NCBI RefSeq assembly: GCF_037975245.1
Contig: NC_092576.1
Location: 1,316,501 to 1,380,500 of the forward strand
Direction: 5' to 3'
DNA: 64,000 nt
Source: Apostichopus japonicus
Taxonomy: Eukaryota; Echinodermata; Holothuroidea; Aspidochirotida; Stichopodidae
Below, in pieces: positions 1 to 37,132 of the stretch (position 1 is its first letter; the number at the start of each line of letters is the position of its first letter). The notes under the pieces were generated by a model. It saw only the letters and a program-made list of their open reading frames with translations. It searched no databases and was not told the DNA's origin. The translations under genes and the position numbers were made by a program.

Positions 1-802
1 AGTCCAGCAGCTTTACTTGATGAGGCTCAGATATTTAAAGGGGTGATTTATGAAAAATTTGTATAAAACTTTACGACCACAACTGATAGCGGAGTGTCAA
101 GAAGGTCTAAAACTAGAAATTTATTTATGTATCATAAATTAATCCGGTAAAGGAGTTCATTTATAAGCAATACGTGATTGAAAGAAATGCTATAACAGTT
201 CAGTGTGGTTTATTTATTCTGTTTTCACATGAGCAGGGCACAGGTGTTGTGCATTATTGGGGTACTTATAAAACATATGAGGCTTCCTGTTTGCCCCTCC
301 CCTCCCCCCAAAAAAAAGAGAACAAAAAAACAGTACCCCAGTACTTCTGCGGGGACTGTACACATACTCGTCACTGAAAATGTCTGATTTTTTTCTTAAT
401 TTTTTTTTAAAATCCTGACTCCTTGTCTGCTCAGTTTACAACAAGTTCTTGGAATTGGTAATAGTTCGTAGATATTCAATAATTAGCAATTAATAATAAA
501 ATAATAATAATCGTTTAATTAGCAATTAAAAAAATCCTGACAATTTCTTACATTAGTATTCATGAAATGCAATAAAAATGCTGGAAAATCCCCAAAGTGG
601 TCACCATTTTCTTCATTATTTTCAATGAAACTTGACTCAAAGTCAAAGTTATGAATTGTGTTCTAAGTGGAATTCAGTTTTTGAATGCAGTAACAATCAA
701 ACAAATTGACCAAATATGAAGCTGAAGAAGAGGTCTCTTTAAACGTTTGGTTCCCCACGCAAGAAGAAAGCTCTGTACGTTTTCTCCTCCTCTTCTCTTC
801 AG
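1..802 (+). other. Intron of ACTL6A, 5' side cut by window edge
   Basis: No exon is recognised here. The stretch is AT-rich with short A and T runs. It ends in a pyrimidine-rich acceptor, CTTCTCTTCAG, directly before the first exon seen at 803. The preceding exons of the gene must lie left of the window. Confidence 0.7.
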
Positions 803-917
803 TACCGTAGAGCAGATGCCATCGGCACCGTACGAATTCCCCACCGGGTTCAACATGGAGTTTAGCAGCGAGCGAATCCAGGTCGCAGAGGGGCTCTTTG
901 ACCCAACGGTTATCAAG
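803..917 (+). CDS. ACTL6A: ACTL6A exon with YEFPTGFN block
   Basis: One base completes a split codon, then [20 protein letters not shown] leads on to GLFDPTVIK. Acceptor TTCAG, donor AAG|GTAGTC. The block FPTGFN...LFDP is characteristic of the BAF53 branch. Confidence 0.93.
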
Positions 918-3900
918 GTAGTCAAGATTTTGAAATTCGCTATTTGCTCCAAAGAGATGTAGAAAGGATTGAAGACAAACAGGGAAAAAAAGGGTGTTGG
1001 GGGAAGATATTTGTCACTGGTAGTAGAGCTACAAATTTCTGGGGCAAAAATTGATGCTAGTGGAGACATTCAGACGGGCACCTGTGGAAGAATGGTGCTA
1101 GAAACGAACATTTTTTATGGTCAAAGTGGTTACAATAAACTGATACAAAAACTATTACTCTCTCTTTTGCTGTTATTGTGACTTTGAATTTCTGTCGTTT
1201 ATTTCTTCCTTTTGTTTCCTCTCGTTCCATAGGCTCCTGGTCTTGAACCCAGCACGATGCTGAGCATGGCCCACATCGCTACCAGCAGTGTCCATATGTG
1301 TGACGTCGACATCAGGAGTGTAAGTGTGTAAAACCGGATGCGGCCTGAAACCGGATGTGGCTGGCTCCTTTGCAAATCCGGTCCGGGCCGGAATTTTTGC
1401 CAAAAGGAAATAAAATCGGAGACATGCAATGATAGAACTGAAGAAAGGTCCCTCTTCCTTCATCTTGAATATTATGATCAGAATGTCATAAAAGAAGGAA
1501 ATTTGAGATTTACTTCAATTGTTTACTTTCTTCGTAATTGTAAGTTTGTAATTGTTGGAAATGATGTCCAATGACCACAAATTTACGTTACTACCAAGAA
1601 TGGCAGATATGGAATCAAAATAAATCTGGCCAGATTGCTAGGCAGATTCGTTGGAACCGGTTAACTTCGTCATCACAGACTGGATGTTTAGTGCATCCTT
1701 AGTAATAGCATCACAGGTATTCCGGCTCAGAATAAAAAGTAGAAAGGCAAGTTAACAAGTGGGGGAAGGGGGTGGAGGGGCAAGGGGGATGTTGCAATGA
1801 GGGGCTGTAAACATTTTCACAGCAACCACTCTACCCATCTCCTTCATCTTTTAGCTCAGTTGACTTTCCAGGACAATCGTGTTCATGCCACTGGGATGCG
1901 TCTCTCTATTTGTGTGTCTATCCTTCTGTCTGTCCATTGCTCTAGCCGTCTGCTCAATAAGTCAGAAAGGGCTATTACATCCTAGCCAGATTTATCAACA
2001 TTCATAAATATTGGTCCAAGTTCTCAAGACAGATTACTCAAGTTTCTTTGTTGCTATGGGAATCAAAAAGGAAACAGTGGCAGGATGTGTGTAAAAAGAA
2101 TTATTTAAAATTCAAATATTAGATCAGACTTATTCCTAATTCAACAATTTTTACCCTGTCGCAGGCCTTGCTGAGTAACGTGATCGTAACCGGCGGCAAC
2201 TCGCTTCTTTTGGGATTTACGGACAGATTACAACGAGACCTATCCCTAAAGACACCTCAGGTAAGTGCTCCTCTTGAAGCCATGACTTTTCATTTGCTTA
2301 GAAATTTTGACCAATCTTACTTAGTATTTGTTCAGATTAGTTTAGCCACATGATTAGATGAACAAGGTGCACCCCCCAATTTTTCTTCTCAACACTTTTA
2401 CATTTTTTTTACAAAAAATTAATGATTCTGACCATTCGTTTGTCCAGGTACTTTATTTTACTAGTGATAGTATGTGGCGAGGCAAGTTTGGAAAATTAAA
2501 AAACAAAATTGGTGGTGAGTTGAGAAGTAAAGATAATGACCTAATCTACATGTCACATCTTGGGGTGGGGGGGGTGGCAATGCCAATGTGTGATGTAGCT
2601 TTGATTCCTCAACCACCCATGAATCCAACCACCCATCACCCTCCCCTCATTAGCAGCTGGAGTTTACACCCTTGGTATGAAAAGTGGGGGTTGCGACCAT
2701 TTAAATGGTCGCCAACAACATTTGGAGTGTTGCCAAGTATATGAAAAAACAGGGGATAACAAATCTTGAACATAACTTGCAATATAGCACCCTCAATCAT
2801 CATAAGACAATATCTCAAAGGGGAGGGAGATACCTCCTACTGGTAAACCCCATCCCCAGACCACTTCATCCCACCGGAGTGTCGCCAAGATGATGATAAA
2901 AGTGAAAATTGGGCTGTTTGAATACCAGGGATGCAGAGGAACTTAAAGATATCCTACAATGTAGGTCTTTGTTTCAGTACTCTTTCGTGGTCATGTTTGT
3001 TCCAGGTGGGAATATTGCCTTTGTTCCCTGCAGCACCCCAATGTAGAGTGAAGTATCACGCACGTTTTAATCCCTGTGCCATCTCTTTTCTTCGCCGTTA
3101 GAACACAAAATTGAAGGTGATAGCGCCCTCGGGTACAGCTGAAAGACGATTCAGTAGCTGGATTGGTGGATCTATATTAGCATCTCTGGTAAGATTGATG
3201 CATTGAGATGAAATTGGTTTTATGGACCAGATTAATCCATGGGGGGGATTAATCTATCCGGTGGATTATTGGATAATCTATCTGTCAGTATGCTACTTAA
3301 ATCCATCCCAGTAGCCAGATTTATCCAAGCAGATTATCCAAGACTTCCAGATTTTACATATGAGTGAAAGTGTTGTGGTACGGTGTCCCACCTTCCTCGC
3401 ATGGCTTCTCTGTTACAAAGTTCCACCTGCAGGAATGTGAATCTTTTTGAACTGCTCAGTATTTCTGTTTCGCAGTCGTAGGTGATGAGTGCAGTCTTTC
3501 CACAAAATTGCTTTGAATTTGAAGAGTGTATTGATGGCTCTGGTTTTGTCAGCTTCCAACCGAACAACTCTACTCGTCACAATAACCATATATCCAGTTT
3601 CACTGAAGTTTCTTCACCTTACTTTATATTGAAGATGAAAATCCTGGTTGATCAAATCTGAAAAAAAGATTTCACATGTACCATCTGAGTCTCTGAACAC
3701 CTACTGAGATATGATACCCTCATGTTAGACAGCGATGATCATCATAAGTTGGGGAATAGGGTTTGAAGTGAGCCAATGTCGGTCTTTGTGACCATTGGGG
3801 TGGTGGTTGGGGAGGGGAGTTCAACTAATTACTATGTCTAGACTCTAATGTCTCCATCCTTTTGAATTTTGATTATCCAATTTTAAACTAAGTTTCATGA

Positions 3901-4220
3901 TCAAATTCCTGAATCAAATTTTGTAGACCATAGTCAACCAATAATAAGCCATAGTCATCGAATAGTAAACCAATAGTCAATCAATAGCAAACTAATTGTA
4001 AACCAATAGTAAACCATATTCAACCAATGGTAAACTAATTGTAAACTATAGTCAACCAATAATAAACCATGCGATAACAAATACCTAGTTAGATTATCTG
4101 CAAATGTGAAACCAAAATATTTCTTGTTTTCTTTTGCAGGGTACCTTTCAACAGATGTGGCTCTCCAAACAGGAGTACGAAGAAATGGGCAGAGGCTGCG
4201 TAGAAAAGAAATGTCCATGA
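803..4220 (+). CDS. ACTL6A: ACTL6A/BAF53-type actin-related protein, C-terminal part (five exons)
   Basis: Five exons (803-917, 1233-1319, 2165-2260, 3102-3188, 4140-4220) join in frame into about 154 C-terminal residues ending in a TGA. Known family role: actin-related subunit of the SWI/SNF (BAF), INO80 and NuA4/TIP60 chromatin complexes in the nucleus. Seen here: an [13 protein letters not shown] block typical of BAF53, the nucleotide-pocket glycine motif [15 protein letters not shown], and the actin-like C-terminal block [19 protein letters not shown] followed by SKQEYEE. The last residues, VEKKCP, match the BAF53 end rather than the KCF of conventional actin. All borders are GT/AG and the phases fit. 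The amino-terminal two thirds are outside the window. Invertebrates usually have one such gene, so ACTL6A versus ACTL6B cannot be decided. The gene points at the dihydropyrimidinase-family gene, tail to tail. Confidence 0.93.
1233..1319 (+). CDS. ACTL6A: ACTL6A exon, 29 codons
   Basis: The exon reads [20 protein letters not shown] and then HMCDVDIRS, in phase 0 at both ends. Acceptor CCATAG, donor AGT|GTAAGT. The CDVDIR stretch corresponds to the actin segment before the GG motif. Confidence 0.92.
2165..2260 (+). CDS. ACTL6A: ACTL6A exon with actin GG motif
   Basis: The 32 codons run [20 protein letters not shown] then [12 protein letters not shown]. The VTGGN motif aligns with the nucleotide-binding VSGGT loop of actin. 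Acceptor GTCGCAG, donor CAG|GTAAGT. Confidence 0.94.
3102..3188 (+). CDS. ACTL6A: ACTL6A exon with [12 protein letters not shown]
   Basis: The 29 codons run [17 protein letters not shown] then [12 protein letters not shown], the highly conserved actin-superfamily C-terminal block. Acceptor CGTTAG, donor CTG|GTAAGA. Confidence 0.95.
3928..4072 (+). repeat. Degenerate short tandem repeat in last ACTL6A intron
   Basis: Variants of a 12-14 base motif, AAACCAATAGT / AACCAATAATA, recur about ten times just before the last ACTL6A exon. It ends roughly 70 bases upstream of the acceptor. Confidence 0.6.
4140..4220 (+). CDS. ACTL6A: ACTL6A terminal coding exon and stop
   Basis: [20 protein letters not shown] is followed by VEKKCP and TGA. 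The acceptor is TTTTGCAG. A 3' untranslated region follows. Confidence 0.95.
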   Translation, partial: GTFQQMWLSKQEYEEMGRGCVEKKCP

Positions 4221-4258
4221 CGTTAATACAGACGCATAAATAACAAGTCTTTGACGCA

Positions 4259-4264
4259 ATAAAC
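4259..4264 (+). other. Candidate poly(A) signal of ACTL6A
   Basis: The first AATAAA lies 39 bases after the stop codon. A second AATAAA at 4912-4917 could serve a longer 3' UTR. Which one is used cannot be told from sequence alone. Confidence 0.45.
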
Positions 4265-4280
4265 TTGAAAAGATGATAGG

Positions 4281-7200
4281 GATGCTTCCTTGTACATAAA
4301 TGGTTGATACCATCGCCCCCCTCCCAAAGCAAATGGCTGGGACAAAGAAAACTACAGAGGAACTAACCTCACCGTCTCGACAAAATTTTGTTCTCTTCTA
4401 AAGTGCAAAGCAAACAGCAACGATCAAGACATCATCCCAGATGTGCCCGGTTTTGTAATCATGGCAGAAATAGAGCAGCGACAATCCACCTGAATAGTGG
4501 AAGGATGCCGACTAATTGCTGAACCAAGGCTACCAGGACACACACATGTGAAACAGACTTAGTGAACTTTATTGCCTGTTGCCAGAGGTTTTAGAATGCC
4601 AAGTTAATCATTGGGAGGGGAACATGTTCAACAGAATTTGTTTCTCCATTTGTTTTCCTTTTTATCAATAGTAGAAAAATAGCAGAAACAGACACAGTGA
4701 ACTAAGTTCTCACAAATTGTAGAATACCAAGTTAGTACGATTCGGGAGGTGGGAGGCAAGGGCGGAGAGATGTTAAGGACTCGTATATTATATACAAGGT
4801 GACATTGCAAACTAATCAGTATCCGTCTGCTTAGCATCTCAAACTTTATCCCAAACCGATTTTCCGTTAAATGATAATTCTTTTAGCATCCACACTCTGT
4901 AATATTTGTTAAATAAATTGTTTTTCTCCTTTCAAACCTACAAAGTTGTTGAAATTATTCCTCCATTCCAAGCCTCTGAAAAAGCAAATTGTTACTCTAC
5001 CTCAGAGGGGCGGATAAAAGTCCTGTGATTCAGAGGAGGGGACGGTGTGGGGCCTCGGATCGGGAAGGCAAGTTTAGTGCCTAAGGAGTGGACAGTCTGA
5101 GAGGGGGAGGGTGGGTTAAGAGGGCCCCAAAGGGTCTCAGAACTAGGGGAGGTGAAGTTTAAAGCATCATATGGGACATCTGAGCAAAGGTCCATCTGCT
5201 CATACAAATAAAAATAAGCACACCGACAGGATCTGACCTTTGACACTTACTTTTATTTGAATTTTTCTAGCTTGACAAGGTTTCACGTTCATGCATAAAG
5301 GCGGCAGCGAGCAGACCGCCGGTACCAGATTACATGGAGTAAATTAAACGGACAAAGCAGTACATATTCAAGTTTAATTAATACCAAAATGAAACGGTCG
5401 AACTGAAAGGACTAAATCTGCACTGGGTGACGATACTTTACATATGAATTTCTTAACGTTAACCATCCCCCCCCACCCCCAATCCTAATAAGGCAGCAGA
5501 TTTGACTAGCTGAATGACCTTGAGAGACGAGTTGCACAAATAACTGAGGTAGTCGGCATAACATGACAAAGATACTCAGCTGTTGTTTTGCGTAGGAATC
5601 GGAAAACTGTGAAGCCTGGTTTCTGAGTGTTCTCGCTGTTTCTCTCAAACTACTATTTATCTTGTTCGAGATCACCAAAATATTTCAATTGGTTCCATCA
5701 TACGTATACTATAAAAGTTCCATCAAAATGTGCTAGAAATGTCCCCAACATGGTAAAATGCATCAATGCCAAAAGTGTCCCTTTTTCTGCTTGTTCTCTG
5801 TAAGTGCATTTTCAGAGTAATATTCTGAGTTATATTTTGTGACATAAAGTTTTGACTAAAAAGTAACTTTTACAAGTTTTGGCAGTTTTAGCTAATGTTA
5901 AAGTAATACTGATCTATCCATGTGTGTATGTTAACACCAATGACTGTCCATCAAGACATTAAAAGTGTTCTCGGCCACAGCTGCCAAACGTTTTATCTTC
6001 CCCCTCACCTCCCCCCCCCACGACCCCCCTCCCAAACTTCAATTATCCAAAGCAAGAGAATCAAAGAAATGAAGAAACAAACATTAAACACTTAAGGACA
6101 CCATGTCAAAATGAAAAGGGCTGCAGCAGCTGTGTAAGAAGCCCTGCAGCAAAGCTGAGATTTATCACTGCAGACTTAACTGTGTTGAACTGCAGAAGAC
6201 AACACATTATATGAAGCTTGGCTGCATTATATGCTGCAGCCTCCTCAGCTTACTATTTTTGACATGGTGCCTGTTAACTGGCTCTGTGATATCAGCTTTA
6301 TACTTGCTCAAATCCATTTCTAAATTGGACAGACAGGATTACCTAAACATGTATCATCCTAACTAACTGGTTTTCAGCAACTAATTTTATAGATGGTACA
6401 TCCTATAAAGCCTGGCTGCATTGTTTGCTGCAGGCCCCTCAGCTTTCTACTTTTGTCATGGTGCCTATTAAATACAAACTGGCTCTATGATATCAGTATT
6501 ACATAACTGACAAGAAAGCTGATAGTTGATGGTTGGGTGGTCTTAAGGTCTCTGTGGCAATGAACTGCTGGACCAGGCAAACCCGATGGGCAGCATCTAG
6601 TAGCAGAGTATTGCATACCCTTCTCTAAACAAAACTGTCTTTCCCTCAAAGTGCCATCCACTCTAGCTAGTATCAGATCATACTAAACACAATAGTACAG
6701 TCAGATATAAAGTTTAAGAACCACATTGACAAACAAAATTGACTGTTGACAGCATTTTTTTCAAAGGAGAAAAAGAAAGAAAGAAAAGAGAACATTCCAA
6801 CAAGAACTGATGAACTAAGCAATACCTGCATGTGATTCATACACCCTAAACAATATAAATATGCAAAGGCCAAAAATAAACAATATAAAATAAAAATTGC
6901 CTGCAGTTTCAATACTCTCTCCCCCCTGCCCCACCACACCAAAAGATATATAAAGCTTAAAAATGTTCTACAAATAAAAAGTTTGGTCTCTAAATGGTAA
7001 TGCTACTGTTATGGTTTGTTTAAGGTGAGGTTAATCTGATCATCGTTGTATAACAAACGTAAGAAAAAGAAACAATGCCATGCGCCTAGATGCTTCATTT
7101 GTTAAAGTTCATGTCTACTCCTCTTAACAGTGGAGGCAAATCCTATCCCTCTTTAGGCCCTTGCAATAGTTAAAAAGAATTAAAAATTTGTTAACACTCG

Positions 7201-9101
7201 CAATCATCTTCTGGAAGAACACATGCACATGGGAATAGTTTATTCAGCAAAGAAAACTGTTTTTGACAAAGTTTAGAAAAAGTTTTAACCAAAAGAGTAA
7301 CACAGGCGGTGACCAAAAAAAAAAACCCAAACAATTAAAAACTAAAATTGATTTTAGGGACAAAGAGCAATCAAACACTACTTTTGTAAATATAAATTTT
7401 CCTTCGATGGAAATGGTCATTAAAATGCAAAATGGTTCAAAAATTCAAAGTTGGTTAATATGACAGAACCACTAAGATTCTTAACTGTTGAATGCTACTC
7501 AGGTGGTCATATTAAAACCGATTGTCACCTGACCAATAAACGATCTAAAATGCAGAATCAGAGGAAAACTTGATATGAATTTTAAGCAACTCGAACAGGT
7601 AGCATAGAGGGTCCCAAGTTTTAAACATCAGGAAAAAGGCTTCATCTAGTTGGATTTCAAAGTACTCTACCAGCCAAGAATATATGAACTGATCTTCACT
7701 GGAAGTTGCATACATGTGTAGTTTGAGGATTTCAGCATTTAAAACCATCCATTCTCATCAAACTTTCCTACTTTTTATGGGTAGGCCATATTTCATCAGC
7801 ATGGAGGAAAATATTGTACTCACTAAAACTTTTCTTCAAAATTTTGCTATACTACTTTTCTGGCGATTTACCAAAAAAGCTTTTGCAATTGTTTTTTTTT
7901 TTTGTTATCTCACTATTCAGTTTTATTTCAGAAATTTGAAAAAAGAAACATCTCCAAGCAACAACACGGAGAATAAGTTTTTGATTAGTTTTAAACCTTC
8001 ACCACGGCCCGAGCCTCTCTGAATGCGGCAACCAATGAGTTTACATTGTACGAGAATGACATAACCTATTAAAACCATATCTGACGTCCGGTATAAGTAG
8101 CAATGGTCGACACGGTTCATCTACTGCTGATCAGACAATCAGCTACTCACAATCTTTTTAAAAAAATGAATGAAACAGAATGTAAGAACATATTAAAACC
8201 TCTGAAAATAATTTCAATAAAGTACACAAAAGCTGATATAAATTTATTCCACCAAGAAATAGTAAAACGCTTACCATTTTGTGAACAGAAGCGAGAAAAT
8301 TGGTGAAGTAGAAATAAGCTAGTTGATTTTTTCTTTTGAGCTCAACATGGTTGAATTTGCACCATTAAATCTTATTTTGGATGTCCTTTTTTTATTTTCA
8401 AATTAAAAATAAGACTTTTATTTAGGGAAATGGCACATTTTTTTCACCTTTTGCACCATTCAAAAATTAAGAATCTGGATAAACTCTTTTCCAATACTTT
8501 GTAACAGTTTCATTCCTTAGATCCCATCATGCGACTTTTTAAATACAAGCAAGATTTTATACCAAACCATAACATTCATTTTAATTTGTTTATTTTTTTT
8601 TTTGCCTTTTTTCCTACTTTTTTCCTACTTTCTCATTTGAATATATTTACTGATTACCAGATTCACAAATTTCTTTTCAAAATGTTCTCACCAACATCCT
8701 GATCAATTCAACCCTGCAGCAGTGGAACATTTTTAGACCAACCTTTAGCTCAGTAGTTTTTCGACAGATACTATTTCAATGGGCCCTTCAAGAGGATTTA
8801 ATAGAAAGCAAAGCCAATTATATTATTATTATTTTCTCTATAATCTTTCTATCCCACCAAGTGCCATACTCTTTACTTCATTTTCTCTTTATTTACTTTT
8901 TTTTTTTTGCATACTGAAACTTAACACTAGCAGCCCATAGTTTTTGCTCTTGACCAGCCACCCAAACAAATAAAATACAAAAAAAAAAAAAAAAGAAGAT
9001 TTTCCACAAAACGTTATAAACAGCAATCAAATTTTTACATACAAACAATCCAATCTACATGTCCGACGGAAGATAGTATTAGTTCTGTATTGTTTCAATT
9101 T
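4281..9101. other. Intergenic space between two converging genes
   Basis: No exon is recognised on either strand. It holds the 3' flanks of both converging genes, several C-rich and A/T-rich runs, and one diverged direct repeat (6208-6495). The last part (about 8300-9100) is very AT-rich and is probably 3' UTR or flank of the minus-strand gene. Confidence 0.55.
6208..6495. repeat. Diverged direct repeat rich in CTGCAG
   Basis: Two blocks of about 85 bases (about 6208-6290 and 6408-6492) share GGCTGCATT, GCTGCAG, CCTCAGCTT and ATGGTGCCT, and end in GATATCAG. Similar CTGCAGCAGCTG pieces recur near 6118, 12550 and 15965. This looks like fragments of one dispersed repeat family. Confidence 0.55.
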
Positions 9102-32827
<23,726 letters not shown>

Positions 32828-35800
32828 CTGAAGATCAAAGAGAGAGAGAAATGAAAAGATGATAGAATGAGTGAGAAATACTGAACCTAACATACATCTC
32901 TCTAAATGTACAATTTTAATTTATCAAATTAATATTCAAATAAAAGAAAAAGAAAGACAGAGAGAGGGAAAGAAATAAATTATCATAATTCAAGGGCAAT
33001 ATTTGCATGTATACTACAGTATAAACACACCATTCTGGCTCTGATTCCCTGACTCTGCATTGAACGACAGAAAATGCAAGCAAACAACTTCATATTGTTT
33101 CATTCTATGTCTCATCACTTTTGTGTTAAAGCTAAAAAATTGGGAAATGTTCCTAAATGGTTGCTTGCATTTTTAGTGGACATAAGATGACAAGGAAATT
33201 TATGGCAAACATTTCAAAATCAAACATTTTAAAATGCCACATCTGAATTTCCTGCAAGACTGCAATGTTTCCTGTGTTCTTGTAAGATAATGTATTATTT
33301 CTCATTATGTTTTATGTTTATCTTACATACAGTGTCGCCTGAGTTTTGTTTTCATTGGGCACTTTTTACCAATCTAATTTATTATTATATTAATATGATT
33401 ATTGTTATAACACTAGGCGTACTACTCAGTATTTTGACATCTTACTGAATGTCACGCACTGTACAGCTTTGCTGTAGTATCAAAAAAGGTGTTTTCTCCA
33501 TTTTAAATTTTTTTATCTGTAAAAGCTTTATAGACTAAAGTCTCTTACATTCAGAGTTGAAGGGAAAAAGGTCATCATATTACGCTCAGGACTAAATATG
33601 TGAAAAATGCGAACTAATGGCTGTTAACATTCACACTCCAACTTGCCTTTTTAACGCAATCCCTAATGAATTTAATTGTCAATGAGAAAATGTACTTGCT
33701 TAAACTTCAATACTTTTGGACATCTTGGAATAATTTAAAGAGTGAGAAACCAAATATCTCAAATAAGACAAAATCCCTAGTAATGATCATTTTAATGCAC
33801 TCCTCCATGCATGTTTATCTCACCAAGAATTTTTAACTTTGAAACTTCTAAACATTATGGAATCATTTCCAACTCCAGATGAGAAACTCATCAAATTTAA
33901 ATAAACAACTGCGGAACAAAATTTCAGCACAATTGACATATATAGTACTATAGTATTTTGGCATCAATGCTGGTGACATTTTCAAAATTCTGTACATGTT
34001 GAAGTCACATCTGTACGCATAATTACTGCTATAAATGTGTGCCTTATTCTGATATCTTGAGCTGATCAAACATTAATCAGTCACACTTCTACATATATCT
34101 CAGCAATCCTTACAGATGATTGGTCTTTAATTAATGAACAGACATGCCAGAGCAATGCACAAGGTAAAAGCACAGCAAACACTGCTGAACACATGTACTG
34201 TATGTATTTAGACATGTGTGCTGTACCTGTATACAGTATGTAGAACATTGATTCCCTACACTAAACTCTGCCACCCAAGTACCATCCTCAAACATAGCAG
34301 TGCTGTGTATTACCACATAGTGCAACAGTGGCCTTTTAACAGTTGGGTTATAATTTATGATGTTTGATGTGAACATAATCTTGATTCCATGATGTAAGCA
34401 GTTCAATACTAGTGGCATTGGTGTGGAGGTTACTGTATGACTTGCTATACAGTAGTAACTCTGCATGCAATTTAAAAGGGTTAGCTCTTAAAAGTGGCCA
34501 ATTCTGACAAAATGATAAAATATCTAATTATAGATATTTCCTAAGCACTGGTGATATCCATCCATTTCTCAAAATGTACAGGTGGTAGAATAGGTAGTGG
34601 GGGGTGGTTGATGGTCTGGGGGCTGGGGTGAAGGGCAACATGTACAGGTGGCAGAGAAATATTAAATTTGATGGTGATTTTGAGTATTAATATTTGGTAA
34701 TTTACTAATTGAAAAGTTGCAAATAGGTGTCACGTGTCAAAGCACAAGAATCTACTGACCACTCCTTTAGCCTTTTTCCGTTAATACTCAATCCTCAACC
34801 AGGATGAATGCATGGTAGTTCTTACTGTAGACCTAGTCAATGCATTGGCTGACATTTTAAGTTCCACTGTACGTTGTGGACCAAGTTACACCAGTACTGT
34901 CATTCCAGGAACACACCTACAGTTAGTTGTACTACTACTAGTCCATGTGAAATGTTTAAACTAAGAGATAACGACTGATAAAATTACCACCGACAAGTAA
35001 ACAATCCTGCACTGGTACATCAGCATACATCCAACACCTTTCAACTGGACTTAGGAAATGTAAACTGTACTTAAATAAATGGCAAATTTCAAAAAGCTAA
35101 TATTGTTATTTACATTTCTTGAGAGTAGTCTGAACTAAATTACCACAGTGCCTTCCACATATATCATCACTTTCCGCATCCCCTCCCCCTATCATCTGCC
35201 TCTACCATACGATTTTTTTCCTCAAAACTCATCCTCTTTCAAACTCGACCCCTTCTCTTCCCAGCCTCCTTTGAACTCATCTGGCCTTCCTCCTCTGAGC
35301 CTCATCCGGACCAACCCATACCTCCTCCGAGCCTAATCCGAACTAACCCATTCTCCTCCTCCCTGACTCCTCCAAACTCACCCCTTCCTCCTCCAAACTT
35401 ATTCCCTCGCTTCCTTCTCCCTGCCTCTAGCAGTCTGTTCAGAACAGTTAATAAATGTCATGTACAATATGCTTGCAGATTTCTAGCAAAAGATATGAGT
35501 TGTATCATGTGGAAATTAAACTCTTCAAACTACGATATCTATACTAAACTGTACACTATATACAGTAGACAGCCCTGCTGTACTGTACATGTAAGTGTGA
35601 TATCTAACACCACCCTGGATTAGCCTTGGTATTATTACTGTACACTGAATTTATATACAATAGAGAACAGGCTGTAAGCTGTGTTTGTACAAGAATTCAA
35701 TTGAGTATTTGCTGAGCAAGCTTCATCTCTCCCCATGCACCAAAAATGAAATATGAGTTTGGCTTTGACAGGGACACACTTTAATAACGCTAATTAGAGC

Positions 35801-37132
35801 CAGAAATGAGAGGTGTCAGACCAGACCAGGTCAACTGCTAAGATCTTGTACGAGCATCGCTGGATAGGAGTGGAGAAGGACAAGAACATGTTAGGGAGGA
35901 ATGGCGACTGTTCAGGGAGCTTTGTTACATTATTGATCCGAGTCGTGAACAAGATCGTAAAGGAGAGGAAGGAGGAGAATGAGTGCGGAATTTACGAGGC
36001 GAACACTTAACAGTCATAAAAAATGGAACATTTGACATATTCATGGTACGGTATGCTGCGATGTGAAGAAGTACAGAACTGTCAAGGATTCTTTAGTTTC
36101 TATGGTACGGCACATTAAAGAGATTAATGATGTGAGAAGCGGGGCCGCCCGTTGCTATGGGGACAGTTACTGACATTTACACTGTGTGTACATGGATTGT
36201 GTACATTCTTAATGCAGAGTTTATGCTTTAAAAGACATTTATAAGCATCTTGATACATCTCAGAGTTCAATTGATGGCCTGGAATTTTGCAAATGTTCTT
36301 TTTATGACCTAGGGTATACTGTACATTACTAATATACTACCTCTTAACCTCCCCTCCCTCCCTCCCCCTTGCGTTCTTAGACAAACATTCATATAATTTG
36401 CATATTTGTATTAAAAAAAAATAAAAATACTAATTTAGAATATATGTTCAAATGTCTGCAAATTTAGTATTTTTTTGTTTAATACTCAGACTGTACTGTA
36501 CCTACAGACTGCATTGACAGACTACAGTATGTCGTACGGTCAAGTGGGCACAACTACTGTATTGTCGTAACTCAACACTTTTTGGAGTACTTACAGTAGT
36601 TGATCATATTAATTATACTTTTCCTCAATTGTTAATGTTCAATTTGCGCTGCAAACGGAGCGTTTCCACGAATGCATTGCAGGTTATGTTGTTTTACTAT
36701 TCCTTTCCTTTTGAGAATGCTGGGTTTTATTCACCATTAGCAAACACAAGCAATTGCTATTCAATAGGGAAGTAGTTAAATATGCAAATTCAAAATCTGC
36801 AATTTCAGTTTGTTCCAAGATACACACTAGGTTAGTGCACAGAGCCTGGTATCAAATCAATGCCAACTATATGTATGGATCTATGTGTCACCACATTATG
36901 TGCATGCATAATTAGTCATTATTGATTAGTACATAGAAAAATATAATTAATAAGCATATATCATGAATGCTGAGTTGCAATTAGCAGCAGAGTACACCTA
37001 CGTACAGGTTGCAGAATATTCCCATGAACTTGACAGTACATCGAGGCCTAGCTCAGTTAATTTTGAATTTGAGTGTGGACAGTAGTACACACATTGCATA
37101 CACACAGTATGTTTATAAGTTACAGTAGTAAG
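32828..37132. other. No gene recognised; 5' flank or first intron of DPYS/CRMP
   Basis: AT-rich sequence with many TACAGTA and TACTGTA words. A short open frame at 35813-36010 is not recognisable as a family. The missing first exon could lie here, further right, or beyond the window. Confidence 0.45.

Noticed and set aside
3955-4332. 125-residue minus-strand frame rich in Leu, Tyr and Trp
   Set aside because: It is antisense to the last ACTL6A exon and its repetitive end comes from the AAACCAATAGT repeat.
35813-36010. 65-residue plus-strand open frame with basic and acidic C-terminal half
   Set aside because: Relatively GC-rich and without repeats, but no domain is recognisable and no splice partners were found; not enough to call a gene.
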